Assembly: GCF_900120385.1 (NCBI RefSeq)
Contig: NZ_LT635494.1
Location: 1,774,598-1,824,511 of the forward strand
DNA length: 49,914 nucleotides
DNA from: Olsenella phocaeensis
GTDB taxonomy: Bacteria > Actinomycetota > Coriobacteriia > Coriobacteriales > Atopobiaceae
Direction: 5' to 3'
Shown here: one piece after another, positions 8,405 to 16,553 of the stretch
How positions within the stretch are numbered: the stretch's first letter is position 1
Layout: each line of letters begins with the position of its first letter
The notes under the pieces: model-generated
Told to the model about the DNA's origin: nothing
The model's input: the letters and a program-made list of their open reading frames with translations, nothing else
Database searches by the model: none
Position numbers and translations under genes: made by a program

Positions 8405-9142
8405 CTACCAGTCGAAGGCCCGGGCGATGTCACAGGCGCAGACCAGGTCCGCGCTCGCGTCCTGGGGCGTGGGCTGGAGGTTGCAGATGGCCAGCTTGTC
8501 TCCCCCGAAATAGCGCAGGAGCCCCGCGGCCGGGTAGACCACCAGGGAGGTGCCGCCCACGATAAGGAGGTCGCAGCTGGCAATCGCCCGGATGGCGGCG
8601 GTGATGACGGCCTCGTCCAACGCCTCCTCGTAGAGGACGACGTCAGGCTTCACGGGCCCGCCGCAGGCCTCGCAGCGGGGGACGCCCTCGGTCTTGAGGA
8701 CCCACTCCTGCGAGTGGACGTGCCCGCAGCGCTGGCAGACGTTGCGATGGGTCGAGCCGTGGAGCTCGACCACGTTGCGCGAGCCTGCCGCCTGGTGGAG
8801 GCCGTCTATGTTCTGGGTCACGACGGCGCTGACGAGCCCCTCGCACTCCAGCTCGGCGAGCTTGAGGTGCGCCTGGTTTGGCTTGGCGTCGGGGGCGCAC
8901 ATACGGCTGCGGTAGAAGTCGAAGAACTCCCGTGTGTGCTCCACGTAAAAACCGTGGCTAAGCATGACCTCGGGCGGGTAGTCAAAGTGTTGGTTGTACA
9001 GGCCGTCGGCGCTTCGGAAGTCGGGGATCCCGCTTGCCGTCGAGACGCCCGCGCCGCCGAAGAAGACCGTGTTCCCCGCGCCCTTCACGAGCGCCCCGAG
9101 CGCCGCTGCCGCCTCCCGTGGGTCAGTGATGGTCCTTGCCAT
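8405..9142 (-). CDS. Sir2-family NAD-dependent protein deacylase
   Basis: Sirtuins remove acyl groups from lysine using NAD. The 245-residue protein has every core motif: GAGVSTASGIPDFRS for NAD binding near residues 31-45, TQNIDGLHQ, the catalytic His in ELHGS, a CxxC...CxxC zinc ribbon (CQRC and CEAC), and the GTSL and CNLQPTP nicotinamide/ribose elements. The zinc ribbon and PDFRSADGLY make it a bacterial-type deacetylase. The start ATG 9142 is preceded by GGGAGGCCGCC; the open frame extends to 9223 but that part lacks homology. It is divergent from the patatin gene with 61 bp between the starts. Confidence 0.93.
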   Translation of the reverse strand: MARTITDPREAAAALGALVKGAGNTVFFGGAGVSTASGIPDFRSADGLYNQHFDYPPEVMLSHGFYVEHTREFFDFYRSRMCAPDAKPNQAHLKLAELECEGLVSAVVTQNIDGLHQAAGSRNVVELHGSTHRNVCQRCGHVHSQEWVLKTEGVPRCEACGGPVKPDVVLYEEALDEAVITAAIRAIASCDLLIVGGTSLVVYPAAGLLRYFGGDKLAICNLQPTPQDASADLVCACDIARAFDW

Positions 9143-9203
9143 GGCGGCCTCCCGTCGTTTGCCAGCGGCTCTGACTCTAGCACCAGGAAGGCGAGGTACC
9201 GGC

Positions 9204-10184
9204 ATGAAGAAGCTCAGCTGCAACGTGGAGGGCTGCGCCCTCGTGTTCGAGGGCGGCGGCTATCGCGCCGCATACACCGCGGGAATCGCCCGCGTCCTTC
9301 TGGAGCAGGGAATCCACTTCCCCTTCGTCTGCGGCATCTCCGCGGGCTCCAGCCACACGGTCGACTACTGCTCGCGTGACCTCGCACGCACGCGCAACGC
9401 CTTCCTGGGCATGAGGCCCGAGGGCATACCCATCGCGGGCTTTGGCTCGGTGGTGCGCGGCAAGGGCTACTTCAACGCCGACTACCTCTACGAGGGATGC
9501 ATCGCCGACGGCTTCATGCCCTTCGACTGGGACACCTTCCAGGCAAACCCCGCCCAGGTAGCCATCCAGGCCTTCGAGGTGCGGACGGGCCGCAGCGTGA
9601 CCTTCACAAAGGACGACATGCGCGACAAGTACGACATGGTGGACAAGGTGCGCGCCAGCTCGACCCTGCCGGGGGTCATGCACCCCAAGGCGGTGGACGG
9701 CCGGCTCTTCATGGACGGCGGGCTGGGAGAGGGAGCAGGCCTTCCCCTGCACCTGGCCGAGCGCGGCGGCTACGACCGCTTCTTCTTCGTGGCGACCCGC
9801 CCGCACGGCTACCGCAAGGAGCCTCCCACCGAGCAGGAGCGCCGCGTCTACCGCGCCATCGCACACGGCCGACCCTACCTCCTGGACGCCCTCCTCACAC
9901 GCTGGGAGAGGTACAACCGCGAGCTCACGCGCATCGAGCGCCTCGCGGACGAGGGTCGCTGCCTCATCGTGTACCCGGACGACATGCCCATAAGCTCGGG
10001 CACCACCGACAAGGCGAGGCTCCTGGCCGCCTATAACGAGGGGCATGCCCAGGCCATGCGTGACCTGCCCCGCTACCGCGAGTTCCTCTTTGGGGCGCCC
10101 GACGCGGGACCTCACCCAGACGAGGCGGCCCTCGCGCGCACCCTCGCGGCCATCGACGACGGATACGTGATCATCGAGGGCTGA
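9204..10184 (+). CDS. Patatin-like phospholipase
   Basis: A 326-residue cytoplasmic-looking serine hydrolase of the patatin family (YjjU/RssA-like). It has the oxyanion-hole motif EGGGYRAAYTAG at about 16-27, the nucleophile elbow GISAGS with Ser46, and the catalytic Asp in MDGGLGEG near residue 171, giving the patatin Ser-Asp dyad. No signal peptide is seen. The physiological lipid substrate is unknown. The ATG at 9204 follows GAAGGCGAGGTACCGGC. A divergent sirtuin gene lies upstream and a 327-bp spacer with repeats lies downstream. Confidence 0.9.
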   Translation: MKKLSCNVEGCALVFEGGGYRAAYTAGIARVLLEQGIHFPFVCGISAGSSHTVDYCSRDLARTRNAFLGMRPEGIPIAGFGSVVRGKGYFNADYLYEGCIADGFMPFDWDTFQANPAQVAIQAFEVRTGRSVTFTKDDMRDKYDMVDKVRASSTLPGVMHPKAVDGRLFMDGGLGEGAGLPLHLAERGGYDRFFFVATRPHGYRKEPPTEQERRVYRAIAHGRPYLLDALLTRWERYNRELTRIERLADEGRCLIVYPDDMPISSGTTDKARLLAAYNEGHAQAMRDLPRYREFLFGAPDAGPHPDEAALARTLAAIDDGYVIIEG

Positions 10185-10257
10185 GACGGCGAGGGGGCGG
10201 TGCTCGGGAGGTCGCGCAGACCCGTCGCGCCATGCGGGGACGGGCCCAAAGACGGCA

Positions 10258-10342
10258 AATCTCGTGAAATGCTGTCGTTTTTCGCATAAGGCCAGGTAAG
10301 CGAGAAAAGAGACAGCATTCTGCGAGAAATGCTGTCTTCTCT
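10258..10342. repeat. Intergenic palindromic element with three AATGCTGTC units
   Basis: Within the 327-bp gap between the patatin gene and xth, the 9-mer AATGCTGTC occurs at 10268-10276 and 10328-10336, and its complement at 10311-10319. The last two form a perfect 9-bp hairpin with an 8-base loop. Flanks are also alike (GTGAAATGC, GCGAGAAATGC, GCGAGAAAAGAG). The element is AT-richer than its surroundings. A related sequence lies at 30703-30718. No coding potential is evident. Confidence 0.6.
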
Positions 10343-10511
10343 CCCTTGGCCCGTCCTCGTCGCGCACCCTGGCCGCAGCCCCGTCCCGCAAACGGATGCC
10401 AAGGTGGTGCCATATCCTGGACCAGCACGTATACTGGCCTGAGCGGGCACGGACACCCGCCCAAACGGACACGACGCCGGCGGGGCGACGCCCCCGCCAA
10501 GGAGGAGCGGC

Positions 10512-11297
10512 ATGGCACAGAGCGAGGAGCGCGAGCTGAGGCTCGTCTCGTGGAACGTCAACGGCCTCAGGGCCGTCATGAAGAAGGACCCCAGCTTTCC
10601 CCAGATCTTCGAGGCGGCGGACGCCGACGTCTTTGCCATCCAGGAGACGAAGCTGCAGGAGGGCCAGCTCGACTTGGACCTCCCCGGCTACCATCAGACA
10701 TGGAACTATGCCGAGCGCAAGGGCTACTCGGGCACCGCGGTCTTCAGCCGCGAGGAGCCGCTGCGGGTCATCAGGCAGATCGGCTGCGAGTTCGCAGACG
10801 ACGAGGGCCGCGTGTGCGCCCTCGAGTTCGAGCGCTACTGGTTCGTGGACGTGTACACGCCCAACTCGAAGAACGGGCTCCTGCGCCTGGACGAGCGTAT
10901 GGTCTGGGACAGGAGCTACCGCGAGTTCCTGTCAGGCCTCGCCAAGGAGAAGCCCGTGGTCACCTGTGGCGACTTCAACGTCGCGCACGAGGAGATAGAC
11001 CTCAAGAACCCCGACACCAACCACATGAACGCAGGCTTCTCGGACGAGGAGCGCGAGGGCTTCGGCAAGCTCCTCGAGGCGGGCTTCGTGGACAGCTTCC
11101 GCCGTCTCTACCCCGACCGAGAGGACGCCTACAGCTGGTGGAGCTACCGCATGCGCGCCCGCGAGCGCAACGTGGGCTGGCGCATCGACTACTTCCTGGT
11201 GAGCGAGGACGCCGCGGACGGCATCGTCGAGGCCTCGATCCTGGACGACGTCTACGGCAGCGACCACTGCCCCGTGCAGCTGACGCTCAGGGTATAG
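10512..11297 (+). CDS. xth: Exodeoxyribonuclease III (AP endonuclease)
   Basis: ExoIII-family enzymes cut DNA at abasic sites and trim 3' ends in base-excision repair. The 261-residue protein shows LVSWNVNGLRA near residue 12, the metal ligand Glu in FAIQETKLQ, VDVYTPNS, GDFNVAHEEIDL, RIDYFL and the final SDHCPV with the catalytic His. Length matches the family (250-270). The ATG at 10512 follows AAGGAGGAGCGGC, an excellent ribosome-binding site. It is the only gene on its transcript, closed by the hairpin at 11330-11366. Confidence 0.96.
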   Translation: MAQSEERELRLVSWNVNGLRAVMKKDPSFPQIFEAADADVFAIQETKLQEGQLDLDLPGYHQTWNYAERKGYSGTAVFSREEPLRVIRQIGCEFADDEGRVCALEFERYWFVDVYTPNSKNGLLRLDERMVWDRSYREFLSGLAKEKPVVTCGDFNVAHEEIDLKNPDTNHMNAGFSDEEREGFGKLLEAGFVDSFRRLYPDREDAYSWWSYRMRARERNVGWRIDYFLVSEDAADGIVEASILDDVYGSDHCPVQLTLRV

Positions 11298-11329
11298 GCG
11301 AGAAGAGCCCCTCGCGTCGCAGTGCCAAA

Positions 11330-11366
11330 TCGGGCCCCACACGCCTTTGCCGCGTGCGGGGCCCGA
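11330..11366 (+). terminator. Hairpin terminator after xth
   Basis: TCGGGCCCC pairs with GGGGCCCGA, with a further ACG/CGT pairing around a short loop, 33 bp past the xth stop. It is followed by CACTTGTCTG, only weakly T-rich. Confidence 0.6.
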
Positions 11367-11511
11367 CACTTGTCTGCAGGCCGCATGCGCCCGGGAAATC
11401 TGTCACAGGACTGTGGACCCTTTTCTTACGCTTTGGCGCAGGATTTGGGCCGTTGGCTGCCCATACACTCTTCTCGTCGATCGGAGGCGACCAAGAAAAG
11501 GAGTGATCAAC

Positions 11512-12123
11512 ATGACCAAGGGAAGCAAGGGCAAGCGTCAGCTGGCAACGGCAATCTGCACCGCGGGGCTTCTGGGATCGCTCGCCCTCCCCACCCTGGC
11601 GATGGCCCGCGCCCAGAGCGCCCAGGGAGCGCAGGGCTGCCAGGCCTGCGGGGACTGCCAGACCAAGTCCATCAGCGAGGACGACGTCAGCACCGACGCC
11701 CGCGCCTTCACGGAGGAGGAGGCGCGGGCTATGTCCCAGGGCATGACCGAGAAGGACGCCCAGGAGGCGGTGGGGCGCCTGAAGGGCCTGAGCGACGCCG
11801 AGCGCTCCGAGCTCAAGGGCCTTTGGATGGGGATGACGGGCGAGAGGGGGCTCGGCGACGAGCAGTACGAGCGCATGGACGAGCTCGAGGGCAAGGCCTG
11901 GAGGGCAGCGCTCGACGAGGCGATCGACGCTGACGGCTCGCTCGACGACGCGGCCAAGTCCGCGCTCAAGGAGAACGCCTCCCGCATAGACCAGCTGGAG
12001 GAGAGGCTGCTCGAGGACGAGGCCGTCCTGAACGACAACGAGGAGGAGGATGTCTACAAGGAGCTCGACGAGCTCTACCAGCGTCTCGATGGCTACATGG
12101 AGAAGGCCGGCAACGTCTTCTAG
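11512..12123 (+). CDS. Secreted acidic coiled-coil protein of unknown function
   Basis: The 203-residue product has a Sec signal peptide (basic KGSKGKR, hydrophobic core, likely cleavage around AMA-RAQ at 31-35). The mature part opens with a CxxCxxC motif (Cys43, Cys46, Cys49), then is highly charged, mostly Glu/Asp/Leu/Ala, and predicted to be all helical with heptad-like spacing. No family was recognised. The three clustered Cys could bind metal or form disulfides. The ATG at 11512 follows AAAAGGAGTGATCAAC. A terminator separates it from the two-component system downstream, so their pairing is by position only. The protein could be a periplasmic-type sensor or chaperone-like factor for that system, but this is conjecture. 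Confidence 0.75.
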   Translation: MTKGSKGKRQLATAICTAGLLGSLALPTLAMARAQSAQGAQGCQACGDCQTKSISEDDVSTDARAFTEEEARAMSQGMTEKDAQEAVGRLKGLSDAERSELKGLWMGMTGERGLGDEQYERMDELEGKAWRAALDEAIDADGSLDDAAKSALKENASRIDQLEERLLEDEAVLNDNEEEDVYKELDELYQRLDGYMEKAGNVF

Positions 12124-12156
12124 GACCTCGCGACTGGTGGTGCGTAACGTACAATC

Positions 12157-12186
12157 GGGGCTGGCCCTGCGGGGACAGCCCCTTTT
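12157..12186 (+). terminator. Rho-independent terminator after the secreted protein gene
   Basis: GGGGCTG (12157-12163) pairs with CAGCCCC (12176-12182) and is followed directly by TTTT. It sits 33 bp past the stop and 20 bp before the response regulator start. Confidence 0.85.
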
Positions 12187-12206
12187 CGTCCCAAGAGAGG
12201 TGGCTG

Positions 12207-12914
12207 ATGGCGGAGCTCATCTACGTGGCGGACGACGACCTCAACCTGCTCGAGGTCCAACGCGCCTTCCTCGAGGGCGCGGGCTATCAGGTGAGCTGCT
12301 TTGCCATCGGAGACGCCCTTCGCGAGCGCTTCCTCGAGCGTCCCGCCGACCTTGTCATCCTCGACGTCATGATGCCGGGGACGGACGGCCTCGAGGTCTG
12401 CCGCCAGCTCCGGGAGGTCTCTGACGTGCCCATCGTCATCCTCACCGCCCGAGAGTCAGAGATGGACTACATCACCGGGCTCGCCTTGGGCGACGACTAC
12501 CTCTTCAAGCCCTTCTCGCCCTCCATGCTGGTCATGCGCGTGAGGGCCCTGCTCAGGAGGGCGAACATGTCACGCGGACAGGAAGGCGGCACCCTGCGCT
12601 TCGCCGACCTCGTGCTGCACGACGCCACGCACGTGGTGGAGGTGGGCGACAGGGAGCTGCGCCTCACGATGATGGAGTTCTCGCTCCTGAGGGTGCTCGT
12701 GAAGGCGGCGGGGGAGCCCGTCTCTCGCGCGGAGCTCCTCCGGAGGGTCTGGGGGATGGACGCGGAGGTGGAGACCCGCGTCACCGACGAGTGCGCACGC
12801 CGCGTACGCCAGAAGCTGCGAGGTGCCGGCAGCCGCGTGGGCGTGAAGGCGGTCTGGGGCTTTGGCTACCACCTCGTGGATGCGGGCGAGGGGGATGCTC
12901 ATGCGCCGCGCTAG
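12207..12914 (+). CDS. OmpR/PhoB-type response regulator
   Basis: The 235-residue protein has a receiver domain (1-115) with acidic residues Asp9-Asp11, phospho-acceptor Asp53 in VILDVMMPGTDG, Thr80 and Lys101 in YLFKPF. A winged-helix DNA-binding domain follows (about 130-228). The usual GADDY before the conserved Lys is here LGDDY. The start ATG 12207 follows AGAGAGGTGGCTG. The gene overlaps the histidine kinase downstream by 14 bp, so the two are co-translated and form a two-component pair. The signal and the regulon are unknown; the neighbouring secreted Cys/coiled-coil protein is a possible target or cofactor. Confidence 0.93.
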   Translation: MAELIYVADDDLNLLEVQRAFLEGAGYQVSCFAIGDALRERFLERPADLVILDVMMPGTDGLEVCRQLREVSDVPIVILTARESEMDYITGLALGDDYLFKPFSPSMLVMRVRALLRRANMSRGQEGGTLRFADLVLHDATHVVEVGDRELRLTMMEFSLLRVLVKAAGEPVSRAELLRRVWGMDAEVETRVTDECARRVRQKLRGAGSRVGVKAVWGFGYHLVDAGEGDAHAPR

Positions 12915-14097
12915 GTGGCCGAGGGCCGGCAACATGCGTCCTGCCCTCCGGCTTGCCCTGCTCTTCGCGGGCTGCGTCGCCGCCGCGCTGCTGGTGGTGG
13001 TTCTCGCCTATGGCCAGCTCGTGCAGGCGCAGATGCGCGACGGCTCCGAGCAGGCGATTGACGCCCTCCTGGGCGATGGCAACGAGGAGGGGGAGCCCTC
13101 ACGCGTTGCAATCCCCCTCGCGCTGACGGCCGAGTGGGAGCTCGACGAATCGGACGGCAACCCTTACACGCCGCTTGACAGGCTCGCCGCCAGCTGGGCA
13201 TCGGAGCATCGCGACCAGACCGGTCGACTCGTGCGCGTGGAACGGGATGGGCTCGAGTGCTACCTCAAGGTCCAGGGAACGATTCCCGCGCCACAGACCG
13301 AGGCCGGCCTTGTGTCGGATGAGGGCGCGGAGGTGCTTCTCGCCTACGTGGACGTGTCCGGCGAGGAGGCGCTGGCAGGTCAGGTGCGACTGCTCCTTCT
13401 GGGCATCATGCTCCTCTCGACCATAGGCGCCGCAGCCGCCGGCTGGGCGCAGGGGAGGCAGGTCGAGGCCCGCGAGCGAGCGGTGAGGACCTTCTACGAG
13501 AACGTCTCGCACGAGCTCAAGACCCCCCTTGCCGCAATCGGCGGCTATGCCGAGGGACTCCGGGAGGGAGTCATCGCGGATGACAGGCAGGCGGGAGCGG
13601 TGATCTTGGGCGAGGTGCGCAAGATGTCGGAGGGCGTCGGCCAGCTGCTTGACATCAGCAGGCTCGAGGGTGGAGCGGTCATGCTAGAGTGCGAGAGGCT
13701 CGACCTCGCCGAACTCGTGGAGGACTGCCTCGTGCCCTTCGAGGGGGCGGTCGCCTCTCGCCAGTTGGACGTGTCGCTCGACCTTCACACCATCCGGACG
13801 GAGGTCGACGCGAGGCAGTTCGAGCGCGCCTTCGACAACCTCGTGACCAACGCGATCAGGCATGCGAGGTCACGACTGCGCGTCTTCCTTGGAAACGGGG
13901 AGCTCGTCGTGTGGAACGACTGCGCGCGACCCGCCGCACGGGACCTCGACGCCCTCTTCGACCGCTTCAGGACCGACGCCGCGGGGGGCAGCGGCATAGG
14001 GCTCGCACTCGCGCGCGAGGTCTTCGAACTGCACGGATGGCGGGTCGAGGCGCGCTACGAGGACGGCGGGCTGGTGATACGCGTACGCCTGGGCTAG
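12901..14097 (+). CDS. Sensor histidine kinase
   Basis: The 398-residue kinase has two membrane segments (about 15-38 and 163-182) enclosing a ~125-residue extracytoplasmic sensor domain of no recognised fold. The H-box NVSHELKTPLAAI (His204) follows the second membrane segment by only ~20 residues, so there is no HAMP linker. The ATPase domain has the N-box FDNLVTNAIRHA and a GGSGIGLALA G-box. The F-box region is short. An ATG at 12901 is preferred over 12895 because the GAGGGGG at 12888-12894 is then 6 bases away. It overlaps the response regulator gene, which is its likely partner, and converges on the PHP gene. Confidence 0.92.
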   Translation: MRRARWPRAGNMRPALRLALLFAGCVAAALLVVVLAYGQLVQAQMRDGSEQAIDALLGDGNEEGEPSRVAIPLALTAEWELDESDGNPYTPLDRLAASWASEHRDQTGRLVRVERDGLECYLKVQGTIPAPQTEAGLVSDEGAEVLLAYVDVSGEEALAGQVRLLLLGIMLLSTIGAAAAGWAQGRQVEARERAVRTFYENVSHELKTPLAAIGGYAEGLREGVIADDRQAGAVILGEVRKMSEGVGQLLDISRLEGGAVMLECERLDLAELVEDCLVPFEGAVASRQLDVSLDLHTIRTEVDARQFERAFDNLVTNAIRHARSRLRVFLGNGELVVWNDCARPAARDLDALFDRFRTDAAGGSGIGLALAREVFELHGWRVEARYEDGGLVIRVRLG

Positions 14098-14139
14098 GCA
14101 CGAGGTGGGACACAGCGCCCCCCAGCACGAGGTGCTCAG

Positions 14140-14970
14140 CTACACCTCGACGCTCGTGCCCACGGCCCGTTCCAGTACGCCCAGGAAGGTCTCGGCGTCG
14201 CGCGTGGCGACGAGCTTGCGCGGGAAGCCGATCTCTTCCAGCATCGAGCGGACGTGGTCGAAGTGGCCTATCCCGCACGAGATGTGGGAGTCGGTGCCCG
14301 TCGAGATCATGACCCCCTCCTCCGCGCAGCGCTCGGCTAGCCTGCGGCAGGTGCTCGTCGCGGATGGGTGGCTGGCAAGGGTCGCCTCGTTTATCTCGAC
14401 GAGCTTGCCCTTCTCGCGCGCCACGGCGAGCACCTCGCCCACGTCGAAGGGCACGCCGGCACGTCCCGCGTGTCCCAGGATCAACACCTTGGGGTCCTCG
14501 AGGGCCCGCACGTACATCCGGGTCGTCTGCGCCAGGCTTGCGCCACGTGCAAATTCGTCGCAGTGCACCGAGGCGATAACGTAGTCGCAGCCTTGGAAGA
14601 CGCGCTCCTTGAGGGTGAGCTGTCGGTGCAGGGGGTTGCCGTTTATCTCGTGCGTGAGGGGCACGTCATGGCCGAAGAGGTGGCCGTCGAGGTCCACGAC
14701 GTCCGCCTCGCAGCCGTGCAGCAGGCGCACGCCTCGCCACACGCGCGGCCAGGCGCCGTAGTTCATGAAGTACTGGAAGTCCCGCAGGTCGTAGCCCTGC
14801 GCACGCTCCATGCTGCCAACCTCGGAGAAGAGCATCGAGGAGTAGTGGTCGGTCGACCCCAGCAGCTCGAGGCGCAGCTCCGCCGCCGCCCGCACGTTCT
14901 CCTCTATGGTGGAGTAGGCGTGGCGCGAATAGAGGGTGTGGGTGTGGACGTCACAGGCCAGCTGAAGCAT
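14140..14970 (-). CDS. PHP-domain metal-dependent phosphoesterase (histidinol-phosphatase/YcdX type)
   Basis: The 276-residue protein carries the four PHP motifs: DVHTHTLYSRHAY near the start, GSTDHYS, the Glu in HGCEADVVD, ASVHCDEF, LGHAGRAG, and the final GTDSHISCGIGHF. These His/Asp/Glu residues normally bind a trinuclear metal centre. Family members hydrolyse phosphoesters; the YcdX/PolX-like subgroup and HisK histidinol-phosphatases share this layout, so the exact substrate is uncertain. The ATG at 14970 follows AAGAGAGGAGCCCCC and is the conventional start. The same frame stays open upstream through a Cys-rich segment (see 14971-15276), so a longer product is possible. Confidence 0.85.
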   Translation of the reverse strand: MLQLACDVHTHTLYSRHAYSTIEENVRAAAELRLELLGSTDHYSSMLFSEVGSMERAQGYDLRDFQYFMNYGAWPRVWRGVRLLHGCEADVVDLDGHLFGHDVPLTHEINGNPLHRQLTLKERVFQGCDYVIASVHCDEFARGASLAQTTRMYVRALEDPKVLILGHAGRAGVPFDVGEVLAVAREKGKLVEINEATLASHPSATSTCRRLAERCAEEGVMISTGTDSHISCGIGHFDHVRSMLEEIGFPRKLVATRDAETFLGVLERAVGTSVEV

Positions 14971-15276
14971 GGGGGCTCCTCTCTTGGAAGACCCTCCCAG
15001 CTTAGCAGCGCCCCCGGCAAGCGAGAGGCGCGTTGCCGCCCGCGCCGCGGGCTCGTCCGCACGGGATGCCTCCCTCGACCGCGAGACGCCCTCGCCCCAG
15101 CGTCCCCTGAGGCCGAAGCCCGCCTTGGGCGTCATCCTGAAGGCGGGACAGGCGGCGTCGGACGCATGCACCTCTCCCCTTCTGCCGTCTGGGGCGACGC
15201 AGACGCCGCGCGTGCGCAGGAGCCCCGTCTTTGCCTGGCAGAAGCTGCAGTTCTGGCAGATGCGCTCCCAGCTCAC
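14971..15276 (-). CDS. Cys-rich segment in frame upstream of the PHP domain; extension or separate small protein
   Basis: A GTG at 15276 overlaps the aminotransferase stop codon as GTGA behind GGGGGGAC. From it the frame runs 102 codons without a stop into the PHP ORF. The first ~55 residues look coding: CxxCxxC (CQNCSFC), then KTGLLRTRGVCVAP and DAACPAFRM, with strong GC3 bias. The remainder is low-complexity Ala/Gly/Arg. Either the protein is a 378-residue Cys-rich/PHP fusion, or a small Cys-rich protein whose stop has been lost to mutation or sequencing error. I do not recognise the Cys motif; it could hold zinc or an iron-sulfur cluster. Confidence 0.45.
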
Positions 15277-16466
15277 GCGTCCCCCCGGGCATACTGCTCG
15301 GCGAGGCGCCTCCATGCCGGCATCGAGTCGACGATGGTCTGGTGGCTCACGCAGTAGCCCACGCGCACCCAGCCCTCGCAGCCAAAGCTGTTTGACGGGA
15401 CGGGCAGGAGCTCCAGGGCCTTCGCCTTCTGGAAGAAGGCCTCGGCGTCGGGCTCCAGGGACTTCACCCAGAGGTAGAAGGCGCCTTGCGGCTCGATGTA
15501 CTCGTAGCCAAGCGCCGAGAGCCCCTCCGTGAGCGCCTTGCGGTTGCGCTCGTAGGCGGCGACGTCGCTCGGGACGTCCACGCAGTCCATGACCACGCGC
15601 TGGAAGAGCGCCGGCGCGCAGACGAAGCCCAGCTTGCGGCCGGCACCGGCGATGGCGGGGACAAGCTCGTCGTGGTCGGGGTTGGTGTTGGGGACCAGCA
15701 CCCAGCCCACGCGCTCGCCGGGCAGGCTCAGGCTCTTGGAGTAGGAGTAGCAGACGACGCTGCGGTCGTACAAGGAGGGGATCCAAGGCACCTCGCAGCC
15801 GTAGCTGATCTCGCGATACGGCTCGTCGGACACCAGGTAGATGGCGGTCCCCAGGGCGCTCTCGCGCTCGCGAAGCACGTCCGCCAGCTCCTCGAGGTTC
15901 TGGCGGGAGTAGACCGACCCGACGGGGTTGTTGGGCGAGTTGACCACCACGGCCTTGGTGCGGCTCGTGATGGCGGCGCACACGGCCTCCGTGTCCACCT
16001 GGAAGGTCTGGGGGTCCGCCATGACCTCGACGCAGGACGCCCCGGCGGTCTGGATCCAGACGCGGTACTCCGGGAAGTAGGGGGCGATGACGATGACCTC
16101 GTCGCCGGGATCGACCAGCGCGTTGAAGCTGATGCTGAGCGAGGCGGCGGCACCGCAGGTCATGTAGAGGTCGCCCGCCCCGTAGTCGCAGCCGAAGCGT
16201 CGGTTGAGCGACTCCGCGACGCGCTGCCTGACCTCGACGAGGCCTGCGGCGGGGGTGTAGCCGTGCAGCTGCACGGGAGGGAGCTCCAGGGAGCGCTCGA
16301 TGGAGCGGCGGACCTCCTCGGGCGCGGGCACGGAGGGGTTGCCCAGCGAGAAGTCGAAGACCTTCTCGGCCCCTATCTGCGCCTTGCGCTGGGCGCCGTA
16401 GGCGGCGATCTCCCTGATGCTGGACTTGGAGGTCCCGTACTCGTAGCTCTTCTGGTTGATGGACAC
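15273..16466 (-). CDS. Class I/II pyridoxal-phosphate aminotransferase (aspartate-type)
   Basis: The 397-residue protein is a fold-type I aminotransferase. It has FSLGNPSVPAP, GYTPAAGLVEVRQ, the NSPNNPVGSVY substrate/PLP segment, VSDEPYREI with the PLP-binding Asp and Tyr, the Schiff-base Lys in CYSYSKSLSLPGERVGW, and the C-terminal VRVGYC with the carboxylate-binding Arg. It probably moves amino groups between aspartate or another amino acid and 2-oxoglutarate; specificity cannot be read. A GTG at 16466 with GGAGGGG seven bases upstream is favoured over the GTG at 16487. The stop overlaps the start of the Cys-rich frame, suggesting translational coupling. Confidence 0.9.
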   Translation of the reverse strand: MSINQKSYEYGTSKSSIREIAAYGAQRKAQIGAEKVFDFSLGNPSVPAPEEVRRSIERSLELPPVQLHGYTPAAGLVEVRQRVAESLNRRFGCDYGAGDLYMTCGAAASLSISFNALVDPGDEVIVIAPYFPEYRVWIQTAGASCVEVMADPQTFQVDTEAVCAAITSRTKAVVVNSPNNPVGSVYSRQNLEELADVLRERESALGTAIYLVSDEPYREISYGCEVPWIPSLYDRSVVCYSYSKSLSLPGERVGWVLVPNTNPDHDELVPAIAGAGRKLGFVCAPALFQRVVMDCVDVPSDVAAYERNRKALTEGLSALGYEYIEPQGAFYLWVKSLEPDAEAFFQKAKALELLPVPSNSFGCEGWVRVGYCVSHQTIVDSMPAWRRLAEQYARGDA

Positions 16467-16520
16467 GACCGCTCCCCTCCACGGCACCGGTCGACCGGCG
16501 CGGCCTCGCGATATGGGAAC

Positions 16521-16540
16521 GGCGCGGCATGAGCCGCGCC
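16521..16540 (-). terminator. Hairpin after ftsH
   Basis: GGCGCGGC-ATGA-GCCGCGCC is a perfect 8-bp stem 14 bp beyond the ftsH stop on the minus strand. No T-run follows, so termination would be weak or the hairpin could protect the 3' end. Confidence 0.45.
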
Positions 16541-16553
16541 GCCAGCTTGCAGA

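Noticed and set aside
14140-16530. A single 796-codon minus-strand frame covering the PHP gene and most of the aminotransferase region
   Set aside because: The aminotransferase lies in another frame with full homology, so only the part downstream of 15276 can be coding in this frame.
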